A DNA stretch of 64,000 nt from Marivirga salinae (GTDB lineage Bacteria; Bacteroidota; Bacteroidia; Cytophagales; Cyclobacteriaceae): assembly GCF_030503855.1 (NCBI RefSeq), contig NZ_CP129971.1, forward strand, positions 4,402,001-4,466,000, given 5' to 3'. The translations under genes were made by a program, and so were the position numbers. Of this stretch, positions 38,775 through 47,953 are shown piece by piece; position 1 is the stretch's first letter; each line of letters starts with the position of its first letter. The notes under the pieces were generated by a model. It did no database searches. It worked only from the letters and a program-made list of their open reading frames with translations, and was not told the origin of the DNA.

Positions 38775-40526
38775 TTATTGTCTATGTTCCTCTAGTACAG
38801 TTGCTAATTTAATCACCTTCTGCACAACATCATTATTGTCGGTAATTGGTGTGTAAATAGCGTTAAGCCGAACCTTTTTACCAGATGAGGAATACCTATC
38901 AAAAATACCTTTATTCAAATGGCCATTCCCTAAGTCCTTCCAAAAATTTTTATAATCTGCGCTTTGAGAATCTTCTTCTGACACAAATATCTTGTGGTGC
39001 TGCCCTTCTATACTACTCAAATCATACTCCATAGCTTTCAAGAAATTCTTATTAGCATCAATTATTCTACCTTCAGGAGTAAATTCAATCACCGCCATTA
39101 AACTTTGCAAACCTGCCAGCAAAGACTGACTTTCTGCACTTTGCTTCTCAATTTCCTTGCTCTTTCGCATTACCTCTTCTTGAGTGGCTTGCATTTCCTC
39201 CATATTTTGACGCATTTCCTCTTCTTGAGCTCTCATTTCCTCTGTCTGTTGCTGAGATTGCTCGTAAAGCTCAGTAGTTTTCTGATTGACTTTGGCAGTA
39301 TTTAATGCAACCGCTATACTCTCTCCAGCTTTTTCCAAGAATTCTCTTTCATATTCCTTTAATATCCTAAAACTGGCCAATTCCATTATTCCTTCAATAT
39401 ACTCATCTCGTTTTACGGGCGTAATGACAATTGATCTAGGATTTGCGTCTCCTAATCCTGACTTAATATTGATATAATTTTCAGGTACTTCAGTTAAATA
39501 AATACTATCTTTTTCCTGATAAGATTGTCCTACTAAGCCTTCTCCGGGTTGAATTCTCTTATTGATCTTTTTTCTTCTATCGTAAGCATAACATCCTTCC
39601 AACTCCAAGAAAATATCATCTCCTTCTTCTTTTACTATGAAAAATCCACCTTGATTGAGTTTCATATACTTTACTAAAAACTCAATGACCTCGTAGGTTA
39701 AATCCTTCAAATTATTCCCATTATCTCTAATAATATTAGACAATTCTGCTAGTCCTTTATTGGTAAAACGTTCTTGTTCTTCACGTATAGCGCTTTTCTT
39801 TAAGCTTTCCTTCATATCTAATAAAGCACTACTTAGGGGATCGTTTTCATTTAATTCAAATTCTTTTTCATAATTGTTATTCGCAATTTCCTTGGCGAAT
39901 AAAATGTTAGTCTGAGTGATTTTGGCTTGCTCTTCACTTTCTATTAACTTTTGAAATAGAAATTTCGAACGATTCCTACTGTAAACAGAATAGGAAGCAG
40001 CAATTAATACAGCTATTGCCACAAGACCAGCATGGAAAATAAAGGTTTGCAAATCCATATAATCAAGCTGGGTGAAATAAATGGTTTGGTAAACTTCATT
40101 ATTATTTACAAATCCCAAATATTGGATATAAGCAAAAATTCCATGATGAATCACAATGAAGAGTGTTGCAGGAATAAAGACTTTAAAATTCTGATATGCC
40201 ATTAAGACTATGACAGCAACAAAGGCAGTAAAGTGCATTTCAAATAAACCATGCATTTGATAAATAAATTGTGCCATGAAAATTGCCAAGACTAAACTAC
40301 CAATATAATGGTGTACATAAGATCCTTTCAATAGAACCTTTATTCCAAAGTATAAGATCAAAGAAAGAGAACCTACTCCTAGCCCCACTAACCATGTATC
40401 ATAAAAAAAGGCTAAGAACAAGCCAAATAGATAGTATCCACCAATCGTAATTTCTGTTACCATATCCGCCCTTTTATAAATTTCGTCAAAATAGGGCGTA
40501 AATTTCCCCTTAGAAATAGCTGTCAT
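38775..40526 (-). CDS. Membrane sensor with GAF and PAS domains, no output domain
   Basis: The 583-residue protein has about six membrane helices in residues 20-195. The His-bearing stretch QMHGLFEMHFTAF resembles a six-helix module I recall from some chemotaxis receptors. A linker, a GAF domain (about 270-410, with PGEGLVGQSYQ), a Gln/Glu-rich coiled coil (about 415-465) and a C-terminal PAS domain (about 470-580, with GRIIDANKNFLKAM) follow. No kinase, cyclase or methyl-accepting domain is present. Its ATG overlaps the stop of the thioredoxin-like gene (ATGA). Confidence 0.8.
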   Translation of the reverse strand: MTAISKGKFTPYFDEIYKRADMVTEITIGGYYLFGLFLAFFYDTWLVGLGVGSLSLILYFGIKVLLKGSYVHHYIGSLVLAIFMAQFIYQMHGLFEMHFTAFVAVIVLMAYQNFKVFIPATLFIVIHHGIFAYIQYLGFVNNNEVYQTIYFTQLDYMDLQTFIFHAGLVAIAVLIAASYSVYSRNRSKFLFQKLIESEEQAKITQTNILFAKEIANNNYEKEFELNENDPLSSALLDMKESLKKSAIREEQERFTNKGLAELSNIIRDNGNNLKDLTYEVIEFLVKYMKLNQGGFFIVKEEGDDIFLELEGCYAYDRRKKINKRIQPGEGLVGQSYQEKDSIYLTEVPENYINIKSGLGDANPRSIVITPVKRDEYIEGIMELASFRILKEYEREFLEKAGESIAVALNTAKVNQKTTELYEQSQQQTEEMRAQEEEMRQNMEEMQATQEEVMRKSKEIEKQSAESQSLLAGLQSLMAVIEFTPEGRIIDANKNFLKAMEYDLSSIEGQHHKIFVSEEDSQSADYKNFWKDLGNGHLNKGIFDRYSSSGKKVRLNAIYTPITDNNDVVQKVIKLATVLEEHRQ

Positions 40527-41176
40527 AAACTTAATAAGTTAAAAAATTTATCAATTCTTGTATTGGTATTACCATTGGCAGGCAATTCACATCCATATGC
40601 TATAGTAGCCAATTCAGGAAAGACTGGAGCCTCCTTACCTTCCACCATTGCAGAAAGAGCTAAACTTGCAAACTTTGTATTTTGAGTAGTGCAAAACCGT
40701 GCTTTGTTGTAATTACCGCTAAAGTATATTTGTTGGTTTTTGATTAATACTGCTTGAGGTGTGCTGTAAACACCTAATTGTTCTGCAATTGTGCCTTGTT
40801 TATCTAAGTGGATGTCAATTCCTAAATCATACTTCTCTCTAAAAGTTCGGATTTCACTTTCTTTTTTATCAATTGTTTCCAGAATTGCTAAAAATTTAAC
40901 CTCTGACTCATATTGGATAACAAGATTCTGAAATTCCTTTATATTAAATCTTGAGCAAGGACAATCAAAATTGTAGAAATGAATGAAGAGTTGTTCATCA
41001 GCTTTAATTCCTAAAGAGGACAATAAATCAATTGATAAAGAATCTCCACTTTCAATATTAATATAATTTTTCGGGACTGGTGTTGGTTTTGAAAATCGCC
41101 ATTCCTGATGCCAAAAAATAAACCCTATCCCTGTTAAAATGGATAAGATAAAGATAATCGAAAAAAATATTCTCAT
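40523..41176 (-). CDS. Thioredoxin-like membrane-anchored protein with CPC motif
   Basis: The 217-residue protein has an N-terminal anchor (about 3-21), a thioredoxin-type fold with FDCPCSRFN near residues 70-78, cis-Pro segment STPQAVLI near 138-145, and two more cysteines near the end. The C-P-C spacing replaces the usual CxxC. A role in thiol redox or metal handling in the periplasm is possible. It may belong to the DUF6436-type group; I am not sure. It is translationally coupled to the GAF/PAS sensor, so the two may act together. Confidence 0.65.
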   Translation of the reverse strand: MRIFFSIIFILSILTGIGFIFWHQEWRFSKPTPVPKNYINIESGDSLSIDLLSSLGIKADEQLFIHFYNFDCPCSRFNIKEFQNLVIQYESEVKFLAILETIDKKESEIRTFREKYDLGIDIHLDKQGTIAEQLGVYSTPQAVLIKNQQIYFSGNYNKARFCTTQNTKFASLALSAMVEGKEAPVFPELATIAYGCELPANGNTNTRIDKFFNLLSL

Positions 41177-41305
41177 GTAATACTCCCCTATAATTTCCTA
41201 AACTAATACTTTTACGTCAATATTGTTTTAGAAAATACGAAATAAAATGAGGAATTGGATTTCAGAAAAGTTAATTAATATTTCTTTTTTGCATATGACA
41301 TAAAA

Positions 41306-41350
41306 AAACTGTCAGGATTTAAATATTACCTATTTAAATCCTGACAGTTT
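41306..41350 (-). terminator. Long perfect hairpin after the hibernation factor gene
   Basis: Two 20-base arms (41306-41325 and 41331-41350, core CTGTCAGGATTTAAAT) pair perfectly around a five-base loop, 32 bases after the hpf stop. On the minus strand a T-run follows, so it can act as terminator. The CTGTCAGG core recurs in the palindrome at 49233-49265. Confidence 0.8.
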
Positions 41351-41381
41351 AATCTCTTAAATTCTAAGTGTATTTTAGTAA

Positions 41382-41705
41382 TTAATATTTATCAGGTCTT
41401 CCCTGTTGTCTGTCTTTAACTTTTTCTTTGGCTTTTCTCACATGCCTTTTGGCCACTTCATAGCAATCTTGTCCAGCTGATACAAAACTATCGCCTTCAC
41501 CGGAAACAAAAATATCATTTCCTGGCAAAAAGACTTTTGCATCTACAGTTTTTTCTCCGTTTTCATTATTTGCATTTGATTTAAGATATAAATCTATGCC
41601 TACGATTTGGTCATTGTATTTTGACAGCTTACTGAACATCTCACGCATGTGGTCATTCAAATCTTGACTTATATTAAAATCTACGGGTTCTAAAGTAATA
41701 TCCAT
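41382..41705 (-). CDS. hpf: Ribosome hibernation promoting factor, short form
   Basis: The 107-residue protein has the HPF/RaiA fold (MDITLEPVDFNISQDLNDHM at the start; VDAKVFLPGNDIFVSGEGDS with the strand pattern of the family) and a basic end. It lacks the C-terminal dimerization domain of long HPF. It would bind the 30S decoding centre in slow growth. Its start overlaps the stop of the HepT-like gene (TAATG), so the two are one unit. Confidence 0.88.
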   Translation of the reverse strand: MDITLEPVDFNISQDLNDHMREMFSKLSKYNDQIVGIDLYLKSNANNENGEKTVDAKVFLPGNDIFVSGEGDSFVSAGQDCYEVAKRHVRKAKEKVKDRQQGRPDKY

Positions 41706-42055
41706 TATGATAAGTTATTTTGGTACAAATCTGAAGTTTCAATGGTTTCGGCAATTTGTCTTAAATCAGGTAACAAATTAAAAACCTGTTGTTGACCAGT
41801 TTCTGCCTCTTGATTATAACGTGCATTACGGAATGCAACCAAAGGCTCAAGATTGATTTCGCCTGGCAGTTTTTGATTATTAGACAACTCCCGAGCGGCC
41901 TGCCCTATTTCCTGAAGATATTCAAAAACCGTTTCTTTTACAGGCTCATTTTTTCTGAAATCTTCATAGGTCATACCATCTGTCTGGGCATTAACTTGCG
42001 CTATATTATCTACTATCCTATTTAAATGTTGTATGGTTTCTTGTAATTGCATCAT
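41705..42055 (-). CDS. HepT-like (DUF86) protein with lost RNase motif
   Basis: The 116-residue helical protein aligns by eye with HepT/DUF86 proteins: TYEDFRKNEPVKETVFEYLQ, then EIGQAARELSN (EIGEAAR-type motif) and LVAFRNARYNQ at the place of the Rx4-6H active-site motif. The histidine is missing (RNARYNQE), so RNase activity is unlikely. No MntA nucleotidyltransferase gene is nearby. It is coupled to the hpf gene. The family call is moderate because it rests on motif order without a profile search. Confidence 0.6.
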   Translation of the reverse strand: MMQLQETIQHLNRIVDNIAQVNAQTDGMTYEDFRKNEPVKETVFEYLQEIGQAARELSNNQKLPGEINLEPLVAFRNARYNQEAETGQQQVFNLLPDLRQIAETIETSDLYQNNLS

Positions 42056-42453
42056 ACTATATTAATCGATTACAAGTGGGTTTTGTTGCGGATTTATTAA
42101 ATTAAGGTCGCTTCTGAGGAGCATTGTTTCGCTTTTTTGTTAGTTAATTACCATAATTTGACCCTTCTGGTGCCAAGGTAAAGCCAACTGTCAAGGTATT
42201 TACTGATTGTTAAATGATATTTATTGTCACTAATTATCTCAATTCTGAATAAAAGTTAAAATTTAAGACCTTTTAAATCCCATCGGGATGAACTTATGGT
42301 AACTCTAATAAAGTTCACTCTCAAGTTCCGTAGGAACGACCTTATGATTTCTTGAGAAGGTCTAATTCAATATGAATGGACAGAAGCTAGTTGGAAACAC
42401 TTTACTATATTATTGATCTTCAAGTTGCTTTAATAATGCCATTGACTTCAAAA
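42056..42453. other. 398-base gap with a doubled palindromic repeat
   Basis: No gene is seen. The left part (42056-42200) is AT-rich and probably holds the promoter of the HepT-like/hpf unit, but no clean TAnnTTTG is visible. The middle holds two related repeats at 42278-42300 and 42327-42349. The right part up to the fur stop shows nothing clear. Confidence 0.6.
42278..42349 (+). repeat. Tandem pair of short palindromic repeats
   Basis: The two units each have a small hairpin (CCC-ATC-GGG; GTTCC-GTA-GGAAC) followed by GA-AC-TTATG-T-type sequence: GGGATGAACTTATGGT and GGAACGACCTTATGAT. They are about 49 bases apart. Similar GTAGGAACGAC repeats are, as I recall, frequent between genes in Bacteroidota. 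Confidence 0.55.
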
Positions 42454-42954
42454 TCAACCCTTCACAACTTCTTTTCTTTTCAAATTTTCGCAATTTTCAA
42501 TAGTGCAATCTCCATAAAAAACCAAAGAGTGGTGCTTGATATCTGAGCCTAATGACTTTCCCACTCTCTTTTTAATATCTTCAATACTGGGGTCTAAAAA
42601 CTCTTTGATTTTAAGGCAATTATTGCAAACCAAGTGATCATGATGCTCATAGGTTAATGCCGGTTCGTAAAGTGCGTTTTTATCCTTAAAATTATGCTTA
42701 ACCACTAAGCCACATTCTACCAATAAATCAATAGAATTATAAACCGTGGCTCGAGAAATTGTATACTCCTTATTTCTCATCCTCAAGAAAAGGGTCTCTA
42801 CATCTATATGTTCATCCTGAGGCAAATAATAAAGCTCCTCCAAAACCGAATAACGCTCTGCTGTTTTCCTTAAATGTTGGTCATTTAAATATTCATCTAA
42901 TATATTTTTTGCACGCTGCAAAATTTCCTTCATCACCGGTGTAGACTTTGACAT
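42454..42954 (-). CDS. Fur-family metal or peroxide regulator
   Basis: The 166-residue protein has the Fur winged-helix part (about 1-90; LRKTAERYSVLEELYYLP and ISRATVYNSIDLLVECGLV) and the dimer domain with the regulatory metal motif HHDHLVCNNC near residues 101-110, followed by CTIENC. Whether it is Fur, PerR or Zur cannot be told. It is divergent from the cbb3 oxidase locus with a 247-base gap, so it could control metal or redox genes next to it. Confidence 0.88.
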   Translation of the reverse strand: MSKSTPVMKEILQRAKNILDEYLNDQHLRKTAERYSVLEELYYLPQDEHIDVETLFLRMRNKEYTISRATVYNSIDLLVECGLVVKHNFKDKNALYEPALTYEHHDHLVCNNCLKIKEFLDPSIEDIKKRVGKSLGSDIKHHSLVFYGDCTIENCENLKRKEVVKG

Positions 42955-43137
42955 CCTATAGTTCTTTAAATAATAAAATCTAAGTTAAGTTTTGAATATG
43001 AAGTTTAAAATACAAAAGCTGTATTTTATTAAAGTTTAAAGCAATTCTAAACAAGAATTCCAGAATTAACTTGTAGGCTATTTACAAAAGTTCTTAAAAT
43101 TTACTAGATTGACGAATGATTAATCTCAAGACGGTTC

Positions 43138-43181
43138 CTGACTTAGGTCATGTTTTTGGAGCTAGATAGCTATTACTTTTG
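43138..43181 (+). promoter_or_regulatory. Crp/Fnr-type site and -7 element before ccoI
   Basis: CTGACTTAGGTCAT (43138-43151) is a palindrome of TGAC-N4-GTCA form, close to the TTGA-N6-TCAA sites of the Crp/Fnr family. TACTTTTG (43174-43181) matches the -7 element, and no TTTG stands 19 bases upstream. The palindrome centre would be about 40 bases before the start, the place for an activator that replaces the -33 contact. The remaining gap 42955-43137 has no ORF. Confidence 0.5.
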
Positions 43182-43201
43182 AAAAATAAAATTAGCACTT
43201 A

Positions 43202-45631
43202 ATGAGAATATCTACAGTAAAAGAACAAGACATAGATTGTCGCCATTGCGGAGAAAAATGTGACCAAGAACTTATTGAAAGTCACGGTCAAAATTTCTGT
43301 TGCGAGGGTTGCCGTATGGTCTATGAAATTTTACTGGAAAATGACCTTGATAATTTTTATTGTGTTGCTGAATCTCCTGGCATCAGTTCCAAAAAGAAAA
43401 AAACTCATGATTTCGAGTTTCTCAAAGATGAAGCATTTGCTAATAGCCTATTAGATTTCAAAAATGAAGAAATCAGTAAGATTAGATTTTACATTCCGGC
43501 CATTCACTGCAGTGCTTGTATTTGGCTGCTTGAGAAACTTTATAAACTTCATTCCGGTATTATCAGTAGTCGAGTAGATTTCAATAAGAAAACTGTCATT
43601 ATCTCTTTCAAGCATCAGGAAATTTCATTGCTTGAATTAGTAAAATTATTAGATTCTATTGCTTATACACCTGATATTCAATTAGAAAATAAAAAATCCA
43701 CTTCTTCTCCCTATAGAAGAATATGGTTGCAAATTGGAATCGCAGGCTTTGTTTTTGGAAATAGCATGCTGTTCAGTTTGCCAGAATATTTTGGACTAAA
43801 TCTGTTCGATGATGACATTATTTCTAAAATATTCCCTTTTCTAAATGCTTTATTAGCACTGCCCATAGTGTTTTTTGCTGCACAAGATTATTTTAAATCT
43901 GCATGGGGTGCGATCAAACAGAAACAAATCAATATGGATGTCCCTATCAGCATTGGGATCTTCACATTATTCACCTATAGTTATTATATCATTTTTTTCC
44001 AGTCAGGCTTGGGTTATATCGACTCGCTTTCCGGACTGGTTTTTTTCCTACTACTAGGGAAATATTATCAGCAGAAAACTTTTGACCACTTAAGGTTTGA
44101 TAGAGATATTCAATCTTTCTTCCCTTTATCAGTAACCAAAATAAAAGGACAGCATGAGGAACAAGTGCTGCTCAATAGCATTATCCCTTCCGATATTTTA
44201 AAAATCAGAAATGAAGAAATCATTCCTGCTGATAGTCTTTTGATTTCGGATGAAGCTTCTATCGATTATAGTTTTGTAACGGGCGAATCTTTACCTGAGA
44301 GCAAGCAAAAGGAAGAATTGATATATGCTGGCGGAAGATTAAAAGGTACTGCAATTTTAGTACAGGTTAAGAAAAGTCCTTCTCAAAGCTATTTAGCCCA
44401 ATTATGGGATGATGAATCCATTCAACAAGGTGCAAAAGCACAGGTTCAAAGCACAGCGGATAAAATCAGTAAATATTTCACAGCCGTGGTTTTAGGCATT
44501 GCTTTCATTGCACTTGGTAGTTGGCTCTATATGGGAGATTTCGAAAGTGGTATCCGAGCTTTTACCACCGTGCTTATAGTCGCTTGTCCGTGTGCGTTAG
44601 CTTTGGCGACTCCAGTAACCTTAGGTTACGCCATGAGAGTGTTGAGCAAAGCCGGCTTTTTCGTAAAAAGCACTCAATCTGTTGAGGATTTATCCAAAAT
44701 TGACTCTATTGTTTTTGATAAAACAGGAACCTTAACTTATTCAGATAAAGCTGAGGTGGTTTTTGAAGGAAATATGCCAGAACATAAAGTATTAGCTGCT
44801 GTAAAAACACTATTTAATCAATCCAAGCATCCATTATCGCAAATCATTTACAACTGGCTACCCTTTTATCCATCTCAAGAAATTGAAGATTATAAGGAAA
44901 TCAGCGGACAAGGAATTAGTGCTAGAGTAAACGGACAAATCATCAAATTAGGCAAGAAGCAATTTGTGGATAGCCAAGCAACAGATTTTGATAAAAAAGC
45001 CAACAGTTCTCAAGTTTTTATTAATGTAGATGGTCTGACTTATGGCTGCTTCAATGTAAAGCATGTTTTCAGAGAAAATATTGGTGATCTATTCAACAGC
45101 CTAAAGACTGATTACAAATTGAATTTATTATCAGGTGACCAAGCTGCAGAGAAAGAATATTTATCCCAATGGTTAGCAGAAGAAAACATGTTTTTCGAAC
45201 AATTGCCAGGAGATAAGAAAGAATTTATTACCAAATGGCAAGATGCTCAGCAAAAAGTTATGATGGCAGGCGATGGATTAAATGATTCAGCTGCATTACG
45301 CAAAAGTGATTTTGGATTGGCCATCACTGAATCTACGCGTCAGTTTAGTCCTGCTTGTGACGGCATCCTTTTAGGCGAGAATTTGAAACAATTACCTAAT
45401 ATTATGAAATTTTCAAAAGCCGCTTTCAAATTAGTGATTGCAGGCTTTGTATTATCATTTTTATATAATGTGGTGGGCTTAAGTTTTGCAGTTCAAGCAC
45501 TTTTATCACCCGTAATCGCAGCTATTTTAATGCCGATAAGTTCCTTTTCAGTGGTACTTTTAGCAACTCTGGGAACACGCTATTTAGCAAATAAATATTT
45601 ATTGGAGACTGAAAATAGCAGGGATTTATGA
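43202..45631 (+). CDS. ccoI: Copper-type P1B ATPase of the cbb3 oxidase locus
   Basis: The 809-residue protein has an N-terminal cysteine-rich part (CRHCGEKC and CCEGCRMVYEIL), a heavy-metal-associated domain with HCSACIW near residues 102-108, eight membrane helices with the CPCALA metal site, the phosphorylation motif DKTGTLT and GDGLNDSAAL. It exports copper for assembly of the oxidase centre. The ATP domain and transmembrane order are normal. It is first in the locus, and its end overlaps ccoS by four bases. Confidence 0.95.
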   Translation: MRISTVKEQDIDCRHCGEKCDQELIESHGQNFCCEGCRMVYEILLENDLDNFYCVAESPGISSKKKKTHDFEFLKDEAFANSLLDFKNEEISKIRFYIPAIHCSACIWLLEKLYKLHSGIISSRVDFNKKTVIISFKHQEISLLELVKLLDSIAYTPDIQLENKKSTSSPYRRIWLQIGIAGFVFGNSMLFSLPEYFGLNLFDDDIISKIFPFLNALLALPIVFFAAQDYFKSAWGAIKQKQINMDVPISIGIFTLFTYSYYIIFFQSGLGYIDSLSGLVFFLLLGKYYQQKTFDHLRFDRDIQSFFPLSVTKIKGQHEEQVLLNSIIPSDILKIRNEEIIPADSLLISDEASIDYSFVTGESLPESKQKEELIYAGGRLKGTAILVQVKKSPSQSYLAQLWDDESIQQGAKAQVQSTADKISKYFTAVVLGIAFIALGSWLYMGDFESGIRAFTTVLIVACPCALALATPVTLGYAMRVLSKAGFFVKSTQSVEDLSKIDSIVFDKTGTLTYSDKAEVVFEGNMPEHKVLAAVKTLFNQSKHPLSQIIYNWLPFYPSQEIEDYKEISGQGISARVNGQIIKLGKKQFVDSQATDFDKKANSSQVFINVDGLTYGCFNVKHVFRENIGDLFNSLKTDYKLNLLSGDQAAEKEYLSQWLAEENMFFEQLPGDKKEFITKWQDAQQKVMMAGDGLNDSAALRKSDFGLAITESTRQFSPACDGILLGENLKQLPNIMKFSKAAFKLVIAGFVLSFLYNVVGLSFAVQALLSPVIAAILMPISSFSVVLLATLGTRYLANKYLLETENSRDL

Positions 45632-45834
45632 ACATACTGGTCATATTAATAATCGTGAGTTTGATAGTGGCAGGCGGCTTTTTAGTCGCTTTTATTTGGG
45701 CTGTTCGATCTGGACAGTTCGATGATGCCTCCACGCCTTCCTACAGGATGTTGTGGGATGATGCCACTACCAAAAAAGAAGACAAAAAGAGTAATCAATC
45801 AACTAATCATAAACAAGAATCACATGGAAATTGA
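45628..45834 (+). CDS. ccoS: cbb3 oxidase assembly protein CcoS
   Basis: The 68-residue protein has one membrane helix (about 4-26) with the CcoS pattern AFIWAVRSGQFDD and then a short hydrophilic tail. CcoS is needed for cofactor insertion into cbb3 oxidase. It overlaps ccoI by four bases (ATGA) and ccoNO by 11 bases. Confidence 0.92.
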   Translation: MNILVILIIVSLIVAGGFLVAFIWAVRSGQFDDASTPSYRMLWDDATTKKEDKKSNQSTNHKQESHGN

Positions 45835-47941
45835 AAAGTTTCATTATGACAACAAAGTCGTCAAATACTTTGCTATAGCAACAGTAGTTTGGGGCGCCAT
45901 CGGGATGTTGGTAGGGCTTTTGGCCGCCACTCAGCTATTTGCACCGGAGGCTAATTTAGGTTCGGAATATACTACCTTTGGTAGGATAAGGCCTTTACAC
46001 ACTAATGCGGTAATTTTTGCATTTGTGGGTAACGCCATCTTTGCCGGAGTTTATTATTCCATGCAAAGGCTACTTAAAACCCGAATGTTTAATGATGCCC
46101 TTTCTTGGATAAACTTCTGGGGTTGGCAGCTCATCATTCTTTCGGCTGTGATTACCCTTCCAATGGGTTTCACTTCTTCAAAAGAATATGCTGAATTAGA
46201 GTGGCCAATTGATATTGCCATTGCTCTAATCTGGGTAGTGTTTGGTATCAATATGATTGGTACCATTATCAAAAGAAGGGAAAAGCACATGTATGTGGCC
46301 ATCTGGTTCTACATTGCCTCTTTTGTAACCGTAGCCGTTTTGCATATCGTGAATTCATTTGCATTGCCGGTGAATTTTATGAAAAGTTATTCAGCTTTTG
46401 CGGGTGTTCAAGATGCACTAGTTCAATGGTGGTATGGTCATAATGCGGTGGCATTCTTTTTAACTACCCCCTATTTGGGCTTGATGTACTACTTTTTGCC
46501 TAAAGCAGCCAATCGACCAATTTATTCTTATAAATTATCGATTGTCCACTTCTGGGCTTTAATATTCTTATACATCTGGGCAGGTCCTCACCACCTATTG
46601 TATACTTCATTACCTGAATGGGCTCAAGCATTGGGTACTGCCTTCTCCATCATGTTGATCGCTCCATCTTGGGGTGGTATGGTGAATGGATTGTTAACCC
46701 TTAGAGGTGCTTGGGATAAAGTAAAAGAAGATCCAATCTTGAAATTTATGGTGGTAGCGATTACTGCTTATGGTATGGCGGTTTTCGAAGGCCCAATGTT
46801 ATCCTTAAAAAGTGTGAACGCTATTGCACACTATACTGATTGGATTGTAGCTCATGTACATATTGGAGCATTAGGATGGAATGGATTCTTGACTTTTGGT
46901 ATGTTATACTGGATGATCCCACAAATGTGGAAAACGAAATTATTCTCTAGAAAATTAGCGAATACTCACTTCTGGTTAGGAACATTAGGTATTATATTCT
47001 ACGCCTTGCCTATGTATGTATCCGCTTTTACACAATGGTTAATGTGGAAAGAATTTACTCCAGAAGGTATTTTACAATACCCTAACTTCTTGTCTACTAC
47101 CCTACAAATTATTCCAATGCATATGTTAAGAGCATTCGGTGGTTTACTCTACTTGCTTGGTGTATTTGTGATGGTATATAACTTAATCAAAACTGCAAAA
47201 GCAGGAAATTTTGTAGCTAATGAAGCAGCTGAAGCTCCAGCATTGGAAAAAGTTGTAAGCAAAGGAAAAGAGTACTGGCACAGAGTATGGGAAAGAAAGC
47301 CTATTTTCTTCACCCTCTTAACTACAGTAGCCATTTTAATTGGTGGAATATTCGAATTGATTCCATCTTTTATGATGAAAGATAATGAAGCTACTAAAAT
47401 TGAAGCCGTGAAGCCTTATACACCTCTTGAATTGGAAGGTCGTGATATTTATATCAGCGAAGGTTGTGTGGGTTGTCACTCGCAAATGATTCGACCATTC
47501 CGATATGAAACGGAGCGTTATGGCGAATACTCTAAAGCAGGGGAATTTGTTTATGACCATCCATTCTTATGGGGATCAAAAAGAACAGGCCCTGATTTGC
47601 ATAGAGTGGGAGAAAAATATCCTGACTCCTGGCATTTCAATCATATGTATGATCCAAGGTCTATGTCACCAGGTTCTACCATGCCGCCATATCCGTGGTT
47701 GTTGGAACAGCCTTATGATTTAGAAGGGCTTCCTGATAAAATCACGGTGATGAGAAAATTAGGCGTTCCTTATGAAGAAGGCTTTGAAGAAGAGGTTCAA
47801 GCTAATGCAATGGCTCAAGCTGAGGGGATTGTGAAAAGACTTGAGGCTGATGGAATTGAGACTGTTCCTGAAGCTAAGATTGTAGCCTTAATTGCCTACT
47901 TGCAAAGATTAGGTACAGATATAAAAGTTGCTGATAAATAA
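45824..47941 (+). CDS. ccoNO: cbb3-type cytochrome c oxidase, fused subunits I and II
   Basis: The 705-residue protein (ATG at 45824; an open frame reaches back inside ccoS) joins CcoN and CcoO. The CcoN part (about 1-480) has 12-14 membrane helices with histidine ligands in RPLHTNAVIFAF, WWYGHNAVAFF, GPHHLLYTSLPEW and AHVHIGALGWNG. After a linker and one more helix, the CcoO part (about 530-705) has one heme c site, CVGCH, near residue 549. The fusion is typical of Bacteroidota. It reduces oxygen and pumps protons. Confidence 0.96.
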   Translation: MEIEKFHYDNKVVKYFAIATVVWGAIGMLVGLLAATQLFAPEANLGSEYTTFGRIRPLHTNAVIFAFVGNAIFAGVYYSMQRLLKTRMFNDALSWINFWGWQLIILSAVITLPMGFTSSKEYAELEWPIDIAIALIWVVFGINMIGTIIKRREKHMYVAIWFYIASFVTVAVLHIVNSFALPVNFMKSYSAFAGVQDALVQWWYGHNAVAFFLTTPYLGLMYYFLPKAANRPIYSYKLSIVHFWALIFLYIWAGPHHLLYTSLPEWAQALGTAFSIMLIAPSWGGMVNGLLTLRGAWDKVKEDPILKFMVVAITAYGMAVFEGPMLSLKSVNAIAHYTDWIVAHVHIGALGWNGFLTFGMLYWMIPQMWKTKLFSRKLANTHFWLGTLGIIFYALPMYVSAFTQWLMWKEFTPEGILQYPNFLSTTLQIIPMHMLRAFGGLLYLLGVFVMVYNLIKTAKAGNFVANEAAEAPALEKVVSKGKEYWHRVWERKPIFFTLLTTVAILIGGIFELIPSFMMKDNEATKIEAVKPYTPLELEGRDIYISEGCVGCHSQMIRPFRYETERYGEYSKAGEFVYDHPFLWGSKRTGPDLHRVGEKYPDSWHFNHMYDPRSMSPGSTMPPYPWLLEQPYDLEGLPDKITVMRKLGVPYEEGFEEEVQANAMAQAEGIVKRLEADGIETVPEAKIVALIAYLQRLGTDIKVADK

Positions 47942-47953
47942 AATTGAAAAGAC

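Noticed and set aside
42955..43137. Fur box between fur and ccoI
   Set aside because: Several AT-rich inverted pieces exist (for example AGATT-AATCT), but none matches the 19-base Fur consensus well enough.
45722..45823. Longer start for ccoNO
   Set aside because: The extra residues lie inside ccoS and are not membrane-like. The family start is MEIEKFHYDNKVV at 45824.
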